DNA of 64,000 nt. Origin: Plumapathes pennacea (lineage: Eukaryota > Cnidaria > Anthozoa > Antipatharia > Myriopathidae). The DNA lies in assembly GCA_964036295.1 (NCBI GenBank), contig OZ038463.1, forward strand, positions 37,497,178-37,561,177. Reading direction: 5' to 3'. Position numbers and translations under genes: made by a program. Numbering within the stretch: the stretch's first letter is position 1; every line of letters begins with the position of its first letter. Shown piece after piece: positions 30,640-43,330 of this stretch. The notes under the pieces were generated by a model. That model was not told the DNA's origin and searched no databases. It saw only the letters and a list, made by a program, of their open reading frames with translations.

Positions 30640-32600
30640 AATATTGCTTCAGTTTTTTGTTTACTATTGTTTCACGCTCCGTAAGATCCACTTTGTTTGA
30701 GCTTAATTTCCGGACTCTGCGGCAATATCCAGCACGCACAAACCCCTCCCTAACCTTATCGTTACCTCCAAAAAGCTAGATTTGTTTTAGTCCAAGAGTT
30801 TTGGGTTATTTAGGACTGCTCTCAAATGCAAATCTGCTTTTGGCGTGCGCATCTTGTTGTCCGTTCACCGTTTTGATGACGAGTTCTTGACAGCAAAACA
30901 ATAGTGCATTATCTAAAGTCCGGCAACAACTTGTAAAACCTCACGTACGAGAATTGTGGCATTCAAAAACGTTATCATGCTTCTGTTCTAGCATTTTAAC
31001 ATTATCTGTTTGCCGAGCTATAACAGGTGCAAAAGTTCTTCTGCTTCTGGTGCATTCTATTAAATAAATCGTGCACATTTTCTGCAAACAAATGACGTCA
31101 CAAGCTGTTTCGGAACTGCTGGACGTCGCGCGCGATCTTTTTGTGCATGAAAGGCACACGTCTTGCAACGGAAAGAAGAATTCGCATTCACTGCAAGTTC
31201 ATCAACTCGAGATACGAGAGACAAAATAAGTTAATGTCCCCCAAATAAATTAAAATTGAAGTCGAAGTTTTGATATGCTTTAATTAAAGTAAACACTAGA
31301 GTTATTATGCACTTTTTGCATGACCTGATCCTATCACGTGTCAGTTTCTTGTGGTCAGTTCATCGAGTCATTTTATTACAGAATATTTAGGCGTACATGT
31401 ATTAAGTATTCTCGTTTTGCTCTATTCAAACTCCTAGATAAACCAGTGGCATGACAGTTTTGACGGCCGCGGCGAGAGCACAGTGACATGTTAAGCCCAG
31501 GGAGGGAGGGGGTGGGGTTAGTACGCCGCTCGGTTCTGAAAACTCTCACTCTTTCAGACCAAATTATGCGGTTTTTCGACTCTATTTCAGACTTGCATCC
31601 CAATAATTTCTCCCGTTTCATGAAGCCTGAATACACGTTTTGCACCATATTTCAGCCCAAATTCTAAAATCTGCTACCCTAGTTCCAGACCAAGGACTCA
31701 AAATCAATTCCCTAATCCAGACTGAAATACTTGAAACCGATGCCGTTTGGAGCGTCACATACCTACATATGTATACATGGCTTCTATGTGGGAGTTTTCT
31801 CTCTCTTTATTACTTTACTGACTTGAGCATCCGATGCTTCTGGAGGGAAAAGTAAAACTCATTAGCGCGTGCCCTTTTCGATTCGTCCACACGCCCGTGA
31901 TTGTTTTAATTTTTGTCGCAGATCTTTTCTCAGCACTCAGGGAAATGTCCTATTATATCATGCAACCGATCTTCATTTAACTCCTAGTTCACGTCGCTCT
32001 CCTGCCTTCGGCTCTGTTTCAGAGTCCAGTCCATGTTTGAACACATTCCGTTTCACTCACACGTTACGTGATACGTTGGGTGATACGAAATGCAAGTACG
32101 GTTTTTAGGCAGGAAACTGTGAGCACGTGTCAAGTGTTTTCGAACGGAAGGAAGTATTCATGATTTCCTTGACACCACTAAATATAGCACGTGGGCCTTG
32201 TGTTCGTGAGATGCATCATTACGTGGGCCAAGCGAAATTCTCGATCCATCACTTCCAGGAGCCCGGAAAGTAACCTAATAACTAGCAATCCTTTTTTGAT
32301 CGGGAACTGAATACTACGTCGGAGTCGACTGAGAGACGCCCCCGTTTATCACCCATAAAATATCAGTTCCTCCCGCGCGTGGTTGGTTGAATCGTGACAC
32401 GTGACCGAATAACCCCCGCCTGGCAAACAAACGTTGTTTATTGACACTATCCGAACACAGTTTTATTTATTTAATCACAAAAACATTACGAGATGACTAC
32501 CTAGGAGGACATCAATTTATTGGTAGAAAGAGCAGTTCCAGAAAGCACCAAAAAGCTTCACAGTCTCCGCGCCATTATTTGCGCTGCGAGAGGAAATATT
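30640..32600. other. Intergenic; TGACGTCA at about 31092
   Basis: No gene recognised between the PLP-enzyme promoter side and the 32.6 kb palindrome. A consensus CRE (TGACGTCA) at about 31092-31099 lies some 580 bp upstream of that gene; its relevance is unknown. Confidence 0.4.
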
Positions 32601-32611
32601 TGAAGGATAAT

Positions 32612-32801
32612 AAAGACAATAAACTACTTTTGGCTTCGGAAATATGCACGGATAATTGTCCTTGGACATTATCTGTTCCTCGAAGCTCACAGTTGCCCTC
32701 GAGCTTCGCTCTCGGGCAACTGTTTGCTTCTCGGAACAGATAATATCCTCGGACAATTATCCGTGCATATTTCCGAAGCCAAAAGTAGTTTATTGTTTAT
32801 G
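32612..32801. repeat. Near-perfect palindrome with about 90-bp arms
   Basis: The arm AATAAACTACTTTTGGCTTC...CACGGATAATTGTCC is matched inverted by GGACAATTATCCGTGCATAT...AAGTAGTTTATTG, with only a few mismatches across about 90 bp per arm and almost no spacer (centre near 32705, CTCGAGCTTCGCTCTCGGG). Non-coding; would fold into a long hairpin as RNA or cruciform as DNA. Likely a foldback MITE. Confidence 0.8.
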
Positions 32802-33678
32802 TATCGCCCATTCATCTAATTTAATGATCGAAATCTCATTTAGTGGGCTATGACGATCAGAAAAAGTGCGTTATTTCAATTCTTCGGAGCAAGAAGCCGG
32901 CGTTACCAACTCCAGTCTGCGCGCCACACCAAAACGAGACTCAGTGGAACCACAACTAAGGTCCTGGGTAGGAGCCGCCCCAAAAGACCTCGATGGTCTG
33001 AAATGGGGTACTATTTAGACTGCCAGCTACACTGTTCCCCTTGTTATGTACTCGTCTGGCTTTCCACTTTCACTTTCAATAACCACTCTTCCGCCTAGTG
33101 ACAGTGCAAGCGTTTTATCCGCGTTCGTGTGCTCTGTTTATGGAATCGTGCCTTACGTATGAGTGACACTTTAAACATTACGAATTGTTTATTATTTCGA
33201 AACTTTCCGATGGAACCTCTTTCAAAATGAAAGAGATTAAAGAGATTAAAAGAAAGAGATTAAAGCTAAATGGAGGTTGAATAATTGAGTTTCTAAATCC
33301 CCCTGGCCTTTCTGTCATTGCGAACTAAAATACGTGCTCCTGCAGCATTTGGATTCCTCCAGCTTTGCTGAGGTCAAACAGCAAGCTGAATAAGTCAACA
33401 TACTGTCACGCCTCGACCCGCATGCAAAATGAGCCATACAGGAGAACTGCACAAAGAAGAGTTTCGCGTACAGTACATATTCAGGATTTTATTGGAAAAT
33501 ATACCGTGCGTAAAATTTATACGAAACTATCAATCCGGGACCTGAGTGACGTACATTATAAGGAGTAAATATCCCTTGACCATGATAGTGATACGTTCTG
33601 TATAATCAAGTGATTATGTTATCACTCAGCAAAAATATTTTCCTCACTTTTTGCATCAGGCTTAACCAATAGACAGCC
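32802..33678. other. Intergenic upstream of the SnoaL-like gene
   Basis: Contains a short AAAGAGATTAAAG repeat near 33230-33260. No other feature could be supported. Confidence 0.4.
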
Positions 33679-35049
33679 ATGTCAACAGCAGCAGGAGGAG
33701 AAAGCGCAGAACAAGAGTCGTCCCGAAAACACATGGACAATCCGGGAATTGTTTGGCGACAAGGAAAACCCATCTTCACGACAGTAAACAAAGCCTACCT
33801 TGAAGGACGCACCAAGAAGCACAAACCAGGATCACTTGAACAAATTGTGCAGGACTTGGTGAAGGATTGGGAGATGGAAGCGTCGCATAAGATAAGACCC
33901 GAGGTAAGGACCTGAATAATGTGGTGATTTAGTATTTTTAGTACAATACTTTCCGTATAGTGTGCTGATTTAAGACTTAGTATCTTACTTTATATCTTTA
34001 TATTTATGTAATCTCTCGATTAGTAGGGTACTGGTGGCCTGCTAGAAGTTTGACTCTTAAAGTTATTGATTGATTGATTGATTGAAGTCTAGTGGCGTAA
34101 CTTGATAAACCCGTATAAACAGGTTACCAGTGTGGGTGAGACAAAAATGACACACTATATAAATGATCAAATAATCTGATAAAATGATCTGTCAGTTACT
34201 GATTAAAACCTTTTACTCCAAATCTATAAATATACTCTTAAATAATTTATTTCTTCAAATAATTATATTTTCTTATGTCTCGACAGGACTGGCAGACGGT
34301 TGACCGACAGAAATTCTGCATCAGCGCCAACAATCAAAAGAAGTTCAATCTTGAGGAATGTATAAAGGAAGGCAACTACAATGCTCTCATGCAGAATCAG
34401 CCTCTGTACGACACAAATCACACCTTCGACTCATCCCACGACCTTTTCCGCAAAAGCTTCCCAGACGGCTTTCCGTGGGAACTTCTGGAAGTATTTTCAG
34501 GTTAGAGTAGGCCATATAATGTTATTTTATAGACATCGATGAAATATCCAGCAGAGTTTTCTCCTTGTTGATTAAACTAGTAGTTTTCACTACATTACTC
34601 AGTGTCACATATTTTCTTCTTGTGGCTTTGAAAATTTGTATTACGAGCTTGGAAGTTGAACGTGTGAACTCCTCGACAACACAGAGCTTAACAACGCTCC
34701 TTCCCTGTAGAGTTACGGCTTTGAGGAAGGGTTAACGCCCTCAAAAGCTCACAGTGTCTCATAAGGCTCCTTTCCTGCAGGGCCTCCCCGAGTGGTGTTT
34801 TCCTGGCGCCACTGGGCGCATTGGAAGGGTCCTTACAAGAACAGGGCCCCGACAGGGGAACTCCTGGAGATGTTTGGAATGGCTGTCGTTGATGTGGATG
34901 AGAACCTAAAGATCAAGAATATCGATGTGCAGTTTGACCCAAACCAATTACTAATGCCTCTAGAGGGACGCTGTCCAATGAAATATAAACCAGTTACTGA
35001 TGCCTCTAGAGGGAAGCCCAACTTGTCCAAAAGTTGTTGTGTAGTTTGA
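33679..35049 (+). CDS. SnoaL-like protein resembling plant pathogen-related proteins
   Basis: Three exons: 33679-33903, 34287-34500 and 34781-35049, with donors GTAAGG and GTTAGA and acceptors CTCGACAG and TTTCCTGCAG. Phases 0 and 1 join cleanly to 235 aa. The order of motifs follows the plant pathogen-related protein family: an N-terminal AAGGE start, NPGIVWRQGKPIFTTVNKAY, GSLEQIVQDLVKDWEMEASHK, then FDSSHDLFRKSFPDGFPWE and VFSGPPRVVFSWRHW, GPYKNRAPTGELLEMFG, and IDVQFDP. The family has a SnoaL/NTF2-like fold and no assigned enzyme reaction. No signal peptide, so cytosolic by inference. The last 35 residues, after the DPNQLL segment, are encoded by a tandemly repeated stretch and do not look like the family's usual C-terminus. 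Isolated between a palindrome and the satellite array. Confidence 0.75.
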
Positions 35050-35110
35050 CCTAAACCAGTTAAAATACTGATACCTCTAGAGGGACGCCCAACCTGTCCA
35101 ATGAAATGAA
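34940..35110 (+). repeat. Short tandem repeat across the SnoaL-like gene's 3' end
   Basis: GTTTGACC.AAACCA, CTGATGCCTCTAGAGGGA and TGTCCAA.. recur about three times (near 34935, 34995 and 35050) with small changes. The first copies are coding and the stop at 35047-35049 lies in the third. The C-terminus of the protein therefore derives from repeat expansion. Confidence 0.65.
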
Positions 35111-35309
35111 AAGTTGTTCTAGTGTACACAGGAGATCCCGATAACATCGTACAACAATACAAGTTTATACAGCGAGCAATTATGCTTAATATCTCATCAA
35201 GTATTATTTATCCCGCTTTTGTTCCCACTCCGTTTCTCGCTCCGGCTCCTACTCCCGTTCAACATTCCCTGCTCCCTAAGCCCTCTCCCACTCCCACGTA
35301 CTGCTACCC

Positions 35310-36480
35310 AGTAAGGTTTCCTGAAAGGTTGGAAGGATTTTAAATTTTGGTCAAAATGGTCCGATTTTTGACCAAAAGTTAAGCCGAACCCCTTAACTTT
35401 TTGTCGAAAATCAGCCATTTTTGCCTCTTACTAAAAAACGATATCCCGTCTCGGCCGATCATTCAAATCAAATAAAACTTTCAAGGGATATTTCTGAATG
35501 ATTTACAAATGTCCTGATGCAAACATTGTGTTTATATTTAAAACGATCTGCGGGTAATAAGACTTCAAACTTTGCATAACAAACCGCCATTTTTGGTCAA
35601 ATTTACCGACAAATAAATGCGTAGTTTTGAAGCTAAATCTCGTCGACAATGACAAAAAATAAGCCAACTGAACCGCCTGAAGTCTCGTTATAGTCCCAAT
35701 AAGGTTTCCTGAAAGTTTGGAAGGATTTTAAATTTTGGTCAAAATAGGCCGACTTTTGACCAAAAGTTAAGCCTAAGGCCTTAACTTTTTGTCGAAAATC
35801 AGCCATTTTTGCCTCTTACCAAAAAACAATATCCCGTCTCGGCCGATCATTCAAATCAAATGAAAGTTCCAGGGAATGTTTCTGAATGATTTACAAATGT
35901 GCTGATGCAAACTTAATGTCTATAATTAAAACGATCTGCGAGTAATAAGATTTCAAACTTCGCATAACAAACTGCCATTTCAGGTCAAAATTACCGACAA
36001 ATAATTCCGTAGTTTCAAAGCTATATCTCGTCATCAATGACAAAAAATAAACCAATTGAACAACCTGAAGTCTGGTGATAGTACCACTAAGGTTTCCTGA
36101 TAGTTTGGAAGGATTTCAAATTTTGGTCAAAATGGGCCGCTTTTTGAGAAAAAGTTAAGCCAAACCCTTTTTCTGCCTTTTGCTAAAAAAGATGTCCCGT
36201 CTTGACCGATCATTCAAATCAAAAGAAACTTTCAGGGAATGTTTCTCAATGATTTACAAATTTAGTTATGCAAACATTGTGTTTATATTTAAAACAATCT
36301 GCGGGTAATAAGACTTCAAACGTTGTATAAGAAACCGCCATTTCTGGTCAAAATTGCCGACTAATAAATGGGTAGTTTTGCCTCTTCATCCATTGGCGAG
36401 ATATACAGCAAAACCGCTTAAAACTTCGGAACATGCCGATGTTTTAATGATTCGATCATTTGCTCTAATTTCTCGCGACC
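35310..36480. repeat. Left flank of the satellite: diverged 388-bp units
   Basis: AAGGTTTCCTGAAAG.TTGGAAGGATTT starts recur at 35313, 35701 and 36089, a spacing of 388 bp. Shared blocks include TTTTGGTCAAAAT, GACCAAAAGTTAAGCC, CGATCATTCAAATCAAA and AATGATTTACAAATGT. Related to but longer than the 334-bp core monomer; the same unit type reappears on the right side at 42.8-43.3 kb. Confidence 0.85.
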
Positions 36481-39400
36481 CGCTTGATAAAATGTTGCAA
36501 AAAATATATATAAACATCCCTATAGTCTAAGGAACGTTTCTTGAAAGATTTATGCGATTTTCAGATGGTCGAAAAATGATAGTCTTTTGACAAAATACTA
36601 AGGCCCAGGGTTTTTGGTCCAAAATAGCCGATTTTAGCCAAAAATGTAAAACTCTTGAAACTTTTAGGAAACCACCAAACGACAGCAAAAAGACTTTTTG
36701 CAGTACATTTGCTTTACTTATCTTCATCCGTTGGCAAAATATAGCAGCAAAACCGCTTAAAACTTCGAAAGGTGTGACGTATTAATTGGCCAATGATTTG
36801 CTCTAATTTCTCGCGACCCGCTGGATAAATTCTTACAAAAAATATATTACAACCGTCCGCATAGCCCAGGAACGTTTCCTGAAAGTTTCGTGCGATTCTG
36901 AGATGGTCCAAAAATGACAGGATTTTGACAAAGTACTAAGGCTATAGCACAGGGTTTTTTGTCAAAAATTGAAAACTCTTGAAACTTTCAGGAAACCTTC
37001 CTTGGACTATAAGAAGACTTTTTGCAATACATTTGCTTTATCTATCTTCATCCGTTGCCGAGATATAACAGCTTAACTCGAAAAGTGTGATGAATAAATT
37101 AACGGATGATTTGCTGTAATTTGCTGTAATTTCTCACGACGCGCGCGCTAAAAGTTTACAAAAACTATGCAAACTTTGTCGGCATAGTCCCAGGTACGTT
37201 TCCTGAAAGTTTCATGCGATTCTGAGATGGTCGAAAAATGTTGGAATTTTGACAAAATACTAAGGCTATAGCACAGGGTTTTTTGCCGATTTTGGCCAAA
37301 AATTGAAAACTCTTGAAACTTTCAGGAAACCTTCCTTGGACTATAAGAAGACTTTTTGCAATACATTTGCTTTATCTATCTTCATCCGTTGCCGAGATAT
37401 AACAGCTTAACTCGAAAGGTGTGATGAATAAATTAACGGATGATTTGCTGTAATTTGCTGTAATTTCTCACGACGCGCGCGCTAAAAGTTTACAAAAACT
37501 ATGCAAACTTTGTCGGCATAGTCCCAGGTACGTTTCCTGAAAGTTTCATGCGATTCTGAGATGGTCGAAAAATGTTGGAATTTTGACAAAATACTAAGGC
37601 TATAGCACAGGGTTTTTTGCCGATTTTGGCCAAAAATTGAAAACTCTTGAAACTTTCAGGAAACCTTCCTTGGACTATAAGAAGACTTTTTGCAATACAT
37701 TTGCTTTATCTATCTTCATCCGTTGTCGAGATATAACAGCTTAACTCGAAAGGTGTGATGAATAAATTAACGGATGATTTGCTGTAATTTGCTGTAATTT
37801 CTGACGACGCGCGCGCTAAAAGTTTACAAAAACTATCCAAACTTTGTCAGCATAGTCCCAGGAACGTTTCCTGAAAGTTTCATGCGATTCTGAGATGGTC
37901 GAAAAATGTTGGAATTTTGACAAAATACTAAGGCTATAGCACAGGGTTTTTTGCCGATTTTGGCCAAAAATTGAAAACTCTTGAAACTTTCAGGAAACCT
38001 TCCTTGGACTATAAGAAGACTTTTTGCAATACATTTGCTTTATCTATCTTCATCCGTTGTCGAGATATAACAGCTTAACTCGAAAGGTGTGATGAATAAA
38101 TTAACGGATGATTTGCTGTAATTTGCTGTAATTTCTCACGACGCGCGCGCTAAAAGTTTACAAAAACTATGCAAACTTTGTCGGCATAGTCCCAGGTACG
38201 TTTCCTGAAAGTTTCATGCGATTCTGAGATGGTCGAAAAATGTTGGAATTTTGACAAAATACTAAGGCTATAGCACAGGGTTTTTTGCCGATTTTGGCCA
38301 AAAATTGAAAACTCTTGAAACTTTCAGGAAACCTTCCTTGGACTATAAGAAGACTTTTTGCAATACATTTGCTTTATCTATCTTCATCCGTTGCCGAGAT
38401 ATAACAGCTTAACTCGAAAGGTGTGATGAATAAATTAACGGATGATTTGCTGTAATTTGCTGTAATTTCTCACGACGCGCGCGCTAAAAGTTTACAAAAA
38501 CTATGCAAACTTTGTCGGCATAATCCCAGGTACGTTTCCTGAAAGTTTCATGCGATTCTGAGATGGTCGAAAAATGTTGGAATTTTGACAAAATACTAAG
38601 GCTACAGCACAGGGTTTTTTGCCGATTTTGGCCAAAAATTGAAAACTCTTGAAACTTTCAGGAAACCTTCCTTGGACTATAAGAAGACTTTTTGCAATAC
38701 ATTTGCTTTATCTATCTTCATCCGTTGCCGAGATATAACAGCTTAACTCGAAAGGTGTGATGAATAAATTAACGGATGATTTGCTGTAATTTGCTGTAAT
38801 TTCTGACGACGCGCGCGCTAAAAGTTTACAAAAACTATGCAAACTTTGTCGGCATAATCCCAGGAACGTTTCCTGAAAGTTTCATGCGATTCTGAGATGG
38901 TCGAAAAATGTTGGAATTTTGACAAAATACTAAGGCTATAGCACAGGGTTTTTTGCCGATTTTGGCCAAAAATTGAAAACTCTTGAAACTTTCAGGAAAC
39001 CTTCCTTGGACTATAAGAAGACTTTTTGCAATACATTTGCTTTATCTATCTTCATCCGTTGTCGAGATATAACAGCTTAACTCGAAAAGTGTGATGAATA
39101 AATTAACGGATGATTTGCTGTAATTTGCTGTAATTTCTCACGACGCGCGCGCTAAAAGTTTACAAAAACTATGCAAACTTTGTCGGCATAGTCCCAGGTA
39201 CGTTTCCTGAAAGTTTCATGCGATTCTGAGATGGTCGAAAAATGTTGGAATTTTGACAAAATACTAAGGCTATAGCACAGGGTTTTTTGCCGATTTTGGC
39301 CAAAAATTGAAAACTCTTGAAACTTTCAGGAAACCTTCCTTGGACTATAAGAAGACTTTTTGCAATACATTTGCTTTATCTATCTTCATCCGTTGCCGAG

Positions 39401-42400
39401 ATATAACAGCTTAACTCGAAAGGTGTGATGAATAAATTAACGGATGATTTGCTGTAATTTGCTGTAATTTCTCACGACGCGCGCGCTAAAAGTTTACAAA
39501 AACTATGCAAACTTTGTCGGCATAATCCCAGGTACGTTTCCTGAAAGTTTCATGCGATTCTGAGATGGTCGAAAAATGTTGGAATTTTGACAAAATACTA
39601 AGGCTATAGCACAGGGTTTTTTGCCGATTTTGGCCAAAAATTGAAAACTCTTGAAACTTTCAGGAAACCTTCCTTGGACTATAAGAAGACTTTTTGCAAT
39701 ACATTTGCTTTATCTATCTTCATCCGTTGCCGAGATATAACAGCTTAACTCGAAAGGTGTGATGAATAAATTAACGGATGATTTGCTGTAATTTGCTGTA
39801 ATTTCTGACGACGCGCGCGCTAAAAGTTTACAAAAACTATGCAAACTTTGTCGGCATAATCCCAGGAACGTTTCCTGAAAGTTTCATGCGATTCTGAGAT
39901 GGTCGAAAAATGTTGGAATTTTGACAAAATACTAAGGCTATAGCACAGGGTTTTTTGCCGATTTTGGCCAAAAATTGAAAACTCTTGAAACTTTCAGGAA
40001 ACCTTCCTTGGACTATAACAAGACTTTTTGCAATACATTTGCTTTATCTATCTTCATCCGTTGCCGAGATATAACAGCTTAACTCGAAAGGTGTGATGAA
40101 TAAATTAACGGATGATTTGCTGTAATTTGCTGTAATTTCTCACGACGCGCATGCTAAAAGTTTACAAGAACTATGCAAACTTTGTCGGCATAGTCCCAGG
40201 AACGTTTCCTGAAAGTTTCATGCGATTCTGAGATGGTCGAAAAATGTTGGAATTTTGACAAAATACTAAGGCTATAGCACAGGGTTTTTTGCCGATTTTG
40301 GCCAAAAATTGAAAACTCTTGAAACTTTCAGGAAACCTTCCTTGGACTATAAGAAGACTTTTTGCAATACATTTGCTTTATCTATCTTCATCCGTTGCCG
40401 AGATATAACAGCTTAACTCGAAAGGTGTGATGAATAAATTAACGGATGATTTGCTGTAATTTGCTGTAATTTCTCACGACGCGCATGCTAAAAGTTTACA
40501 AGAACTATGCAAACTTTGTCGGCATAGTCCCAGGAACGTTTCCTGAAAGTTTCATGCGATTCTGAGATGGTCGAAAAATGTTGGAATTTTGACAAAATAC
40601 TAAGGCTATAGCACAGGGTTTTTTGCCGATTTTGACCAAAAATTGAAAACTCTTGAAACTTTCAGGAAACCTTCCTTGGACTATAAGAAGACTTTTTGCA
40701 ATACATTTGCTTTATCTATCTTCATCCGTTGCCGAGATATAACAGCTTAACTCGAAAGGTGTTATGAATAAATTAACGGATGATTTGATGTAATTTGCTG
40801 TAATTTCTGACGACGCGCGCGCTAAAAGTTTACAAAAACTATCCAAACTCCATCGGCATAGTCCCAGGAACGTTTCCTGAAAGTTTCATGCGATTCTGAG
40901 ATGGTCCAAAAATGTTGGAATTTTCACAAAATGCTAAGGCTATAGCACAGGGTTTTTTGCCGATTTTGACCAAAAATTGAAAACTCTTGAAACTTTCAGG
41001 AAACCTTCCTTGGACTATAAGAAGACTTTTTGCAATACATTTGCTTTATCTATCTTCATCCGTTGCCGAGATATAACAGCTTAACTCGAAAAGTGTGATG
41101 AATAAATTAACGGATGATTTGCTGTAATTTGCTGTAATTTCTGACGACGCGCGCGCTAAAAGTTTACAAAAACTATCCAAACTCCATCGGCATAGTCCCA
41201 GGAACGTTTCCTGAAAGTTTCATGCGATTCTGAGATGGTCCAAAAATGTTGGAATTTTCACAAAATGCTAAGGCTATAGCACAGGGTTTTTTGCCGATTT
41301 TGGCCAAAAATTGAAAACTCTTGAAACTTTCAGGAAACCTTCCTTGGACCATAAGAAGACTTTTTGCAATACATTTGCTTTATCTATCTTCATCCGTTGC
41401 CGAGATATAACAGCTTAACTCGAAAGGTGTGATGAATAAATTAACGGATGATTTGCTGTAATTTGCTGTAATTTCTCACGACGCGCGCGCTAAAAGTTTA
41501 CAAAAACCATCCAAACTCCGTCGGCATAGTCCCAGGAACGTTTCCTGAAAGTTTCATGCGATTCTGAGATGGTCGAAAAATGTTGGAATTTTGACAAAAT
41601 ACTAAGGCTATAGCACAGGGTTTTTGCCGATTTTGGCCAAAAATTGAAAACTCTTGAAACTTTCAGGAAACCTTCCTTGGACTATAAGAAGACTTTTTGC
41701 AATACATTTGCTTTATCTATCTTCATCCGTTGCCGAGATATAACAGCTTAACTCGAAAGGTGTGATGAATAAATTAGCGGATAATTTGCTGTAATTTGCT
41801 GTAATTTCTCACGGCGCGCGCGCTAAAAGTTTACAAAAACTATGCAAACTTTGGCGGCATAGTCCCAGGAACGTTTCCTGAAAGTTTCATGCGATTCTGA
41901 GATGGTCGAAAAATGTTGGAATTTTGACAAAATACTAAGGCTATAGCACAGGGTTTTTTGCCGATTTTGGCCAAAAATTGAAAACTCTTGAAACTTTCAG
42001 GAAAGCTTCCTTGGACTATAAGAAGACTTTTTGCAAACATTTGCTTTATCTATCTTCATCCGTTGCCGAGATATAGCAGCTAAACTCGAAAGGTGTTATG
42101 AATAAATTAGCACATGATTTGCTGTAATTTCTCACGACGCGCGGGCTAAAAGTTTACAAAAACTATGCAAACTCCGTTGGCATAGTCCCAGGAACGTTTC
42201 CTGAAAGTTTCATGCGATTCTGAGATGGTCGAAAAATGTTGAAAAATTACCGGATTTTGACCAAATACTAAGGCTATTGCCCAGTGTTTTTTGCCGATTT
42301 TGGCCAAAAATTGAAAACTGTTGAAACTTTTAGAAAACCTTCCTGGGACTATAAGAAGACTTTTTGCAATACATTTGCTTTATGTATCGTTATCCATTGG

Positions 42401-42780
42401 CGAGGTACAGCAGCAAAACCGCTTAAAACTTTGAAAGGGGTGATGTTTTAATTAGTCGATGATTGGCTGTAATTTCTCACGACGCGCGAGCTTAAAGTTT
42501 ACAAAAACTATGCAAAAACCGTCGGCATAGTCCCAGGAACATTTCCTGAAAGTTTCATGCGATTCTGAGATGGTCGAAAAATGACCGTAGTTTGACAAAA
42601 TATTAAAGGTATAGCTCAGGGGTTTTTTTTGTCCAAAATAGCCGATTGTGGACAAAAATTGAAAACTCTTGAAACTTTAAGGAAACCTTCCCGGGTCTAT
42701 AAGAAGACTTTTTTCATTGCATTTGCTTTACTGTATCTCGTCGACAATGACAATAAAATAAGCCAATTGAACCGCTTAAA
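36481..42780. repeat. Satellite array, 334-bp monomer
   Basis: Measured from the conserved GGCATAGTCCCAGG, copies start at 37181, 37515, 37849, 38183, 38517, 38851, 39185, 39519, 39853, 40187, 40521, 40855, 41189 and 41523. Every one of these intervals is exactly 334 bp. Further copies at 36521, 36859, 41856, 42179 and 42524 are spaced 322-345 bp and more diverged. Core copies are nearly identical. Each monomer contains TTTCCTGAAAGTTTCA and, about 110 bp on, its reverse complement TGAAACTTTCAGGAAA. It also contains a GACGCGCGCGC alternating run and a doubled TTGCTGTAA (single in the edge copies). No conserved long open frame; frames seen here are incidental. Confidence 0.97.
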
Positions 42781-43330
42781 GTCTCGTTATAGTCCTAGTA
42801 AGGTTTCCCGATAGTGTGGAAGGATTTAACATTTTGGTCAAAATGGGCCGATTTTTGACAAGTTAAGACTAACCCCTTAACTTTTCATCGAAAATCGACC
42901 ATTTTTTGCCTCTTTCTAAAAACGATGTCCCGTCTCGGCCGATCATTTAAATCAAATGAAACTATTAGGGAATCTTTCTGAATGATTTAGAAATGTACTG
43001 ATGCTAACTTTATGTCTATATTTAAAACGATCTGTGAGTAACAAGACTTCAAACTTCGCATAACAAACTGCCAAAATTACCGACAAATAAATGCGGAGTT
43101 TTGAAGCTATATCTCGTCAACAATGACAAAAAATAAGGCAACTGAACCGCCTGAAGTCTCGTTATAGTCCCAGTAACGTTTCCTGAAAGTTTGGACGGAT
43201 TAAAAATTTTGGTCAAAATGGGCCGATATTGGACAAAAAGTTAAGTCTAACCCCTTAACTTTTTGTCAAAAACGACCATTTTTTGCCTCTTACTAAAAAC
43301 GATGTCACTCCCACTTACTACAATCGGACC
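42781..43330. repeat. Right flank of the satellite: diverged units
   Basis: AGTAAGGTTTCCCGATAG at 42800 and AGTAACGTTTCCTGAAAG at 43172 (spacing about 375 bp) carry the same blocks as the left-flank 388-bp units (GATTTTTGACAAGTTAAG, GATCATTTAAATCAAATG). The core thus lies between older units of one kind. Confidence 0.8.

Noticed and set aside
36481..42780. CRISPR-like array because of regular spacing
   Set aside because: Whole 334-bp units are near-identical with no unique spacers; this is a eukaryotic satellite.
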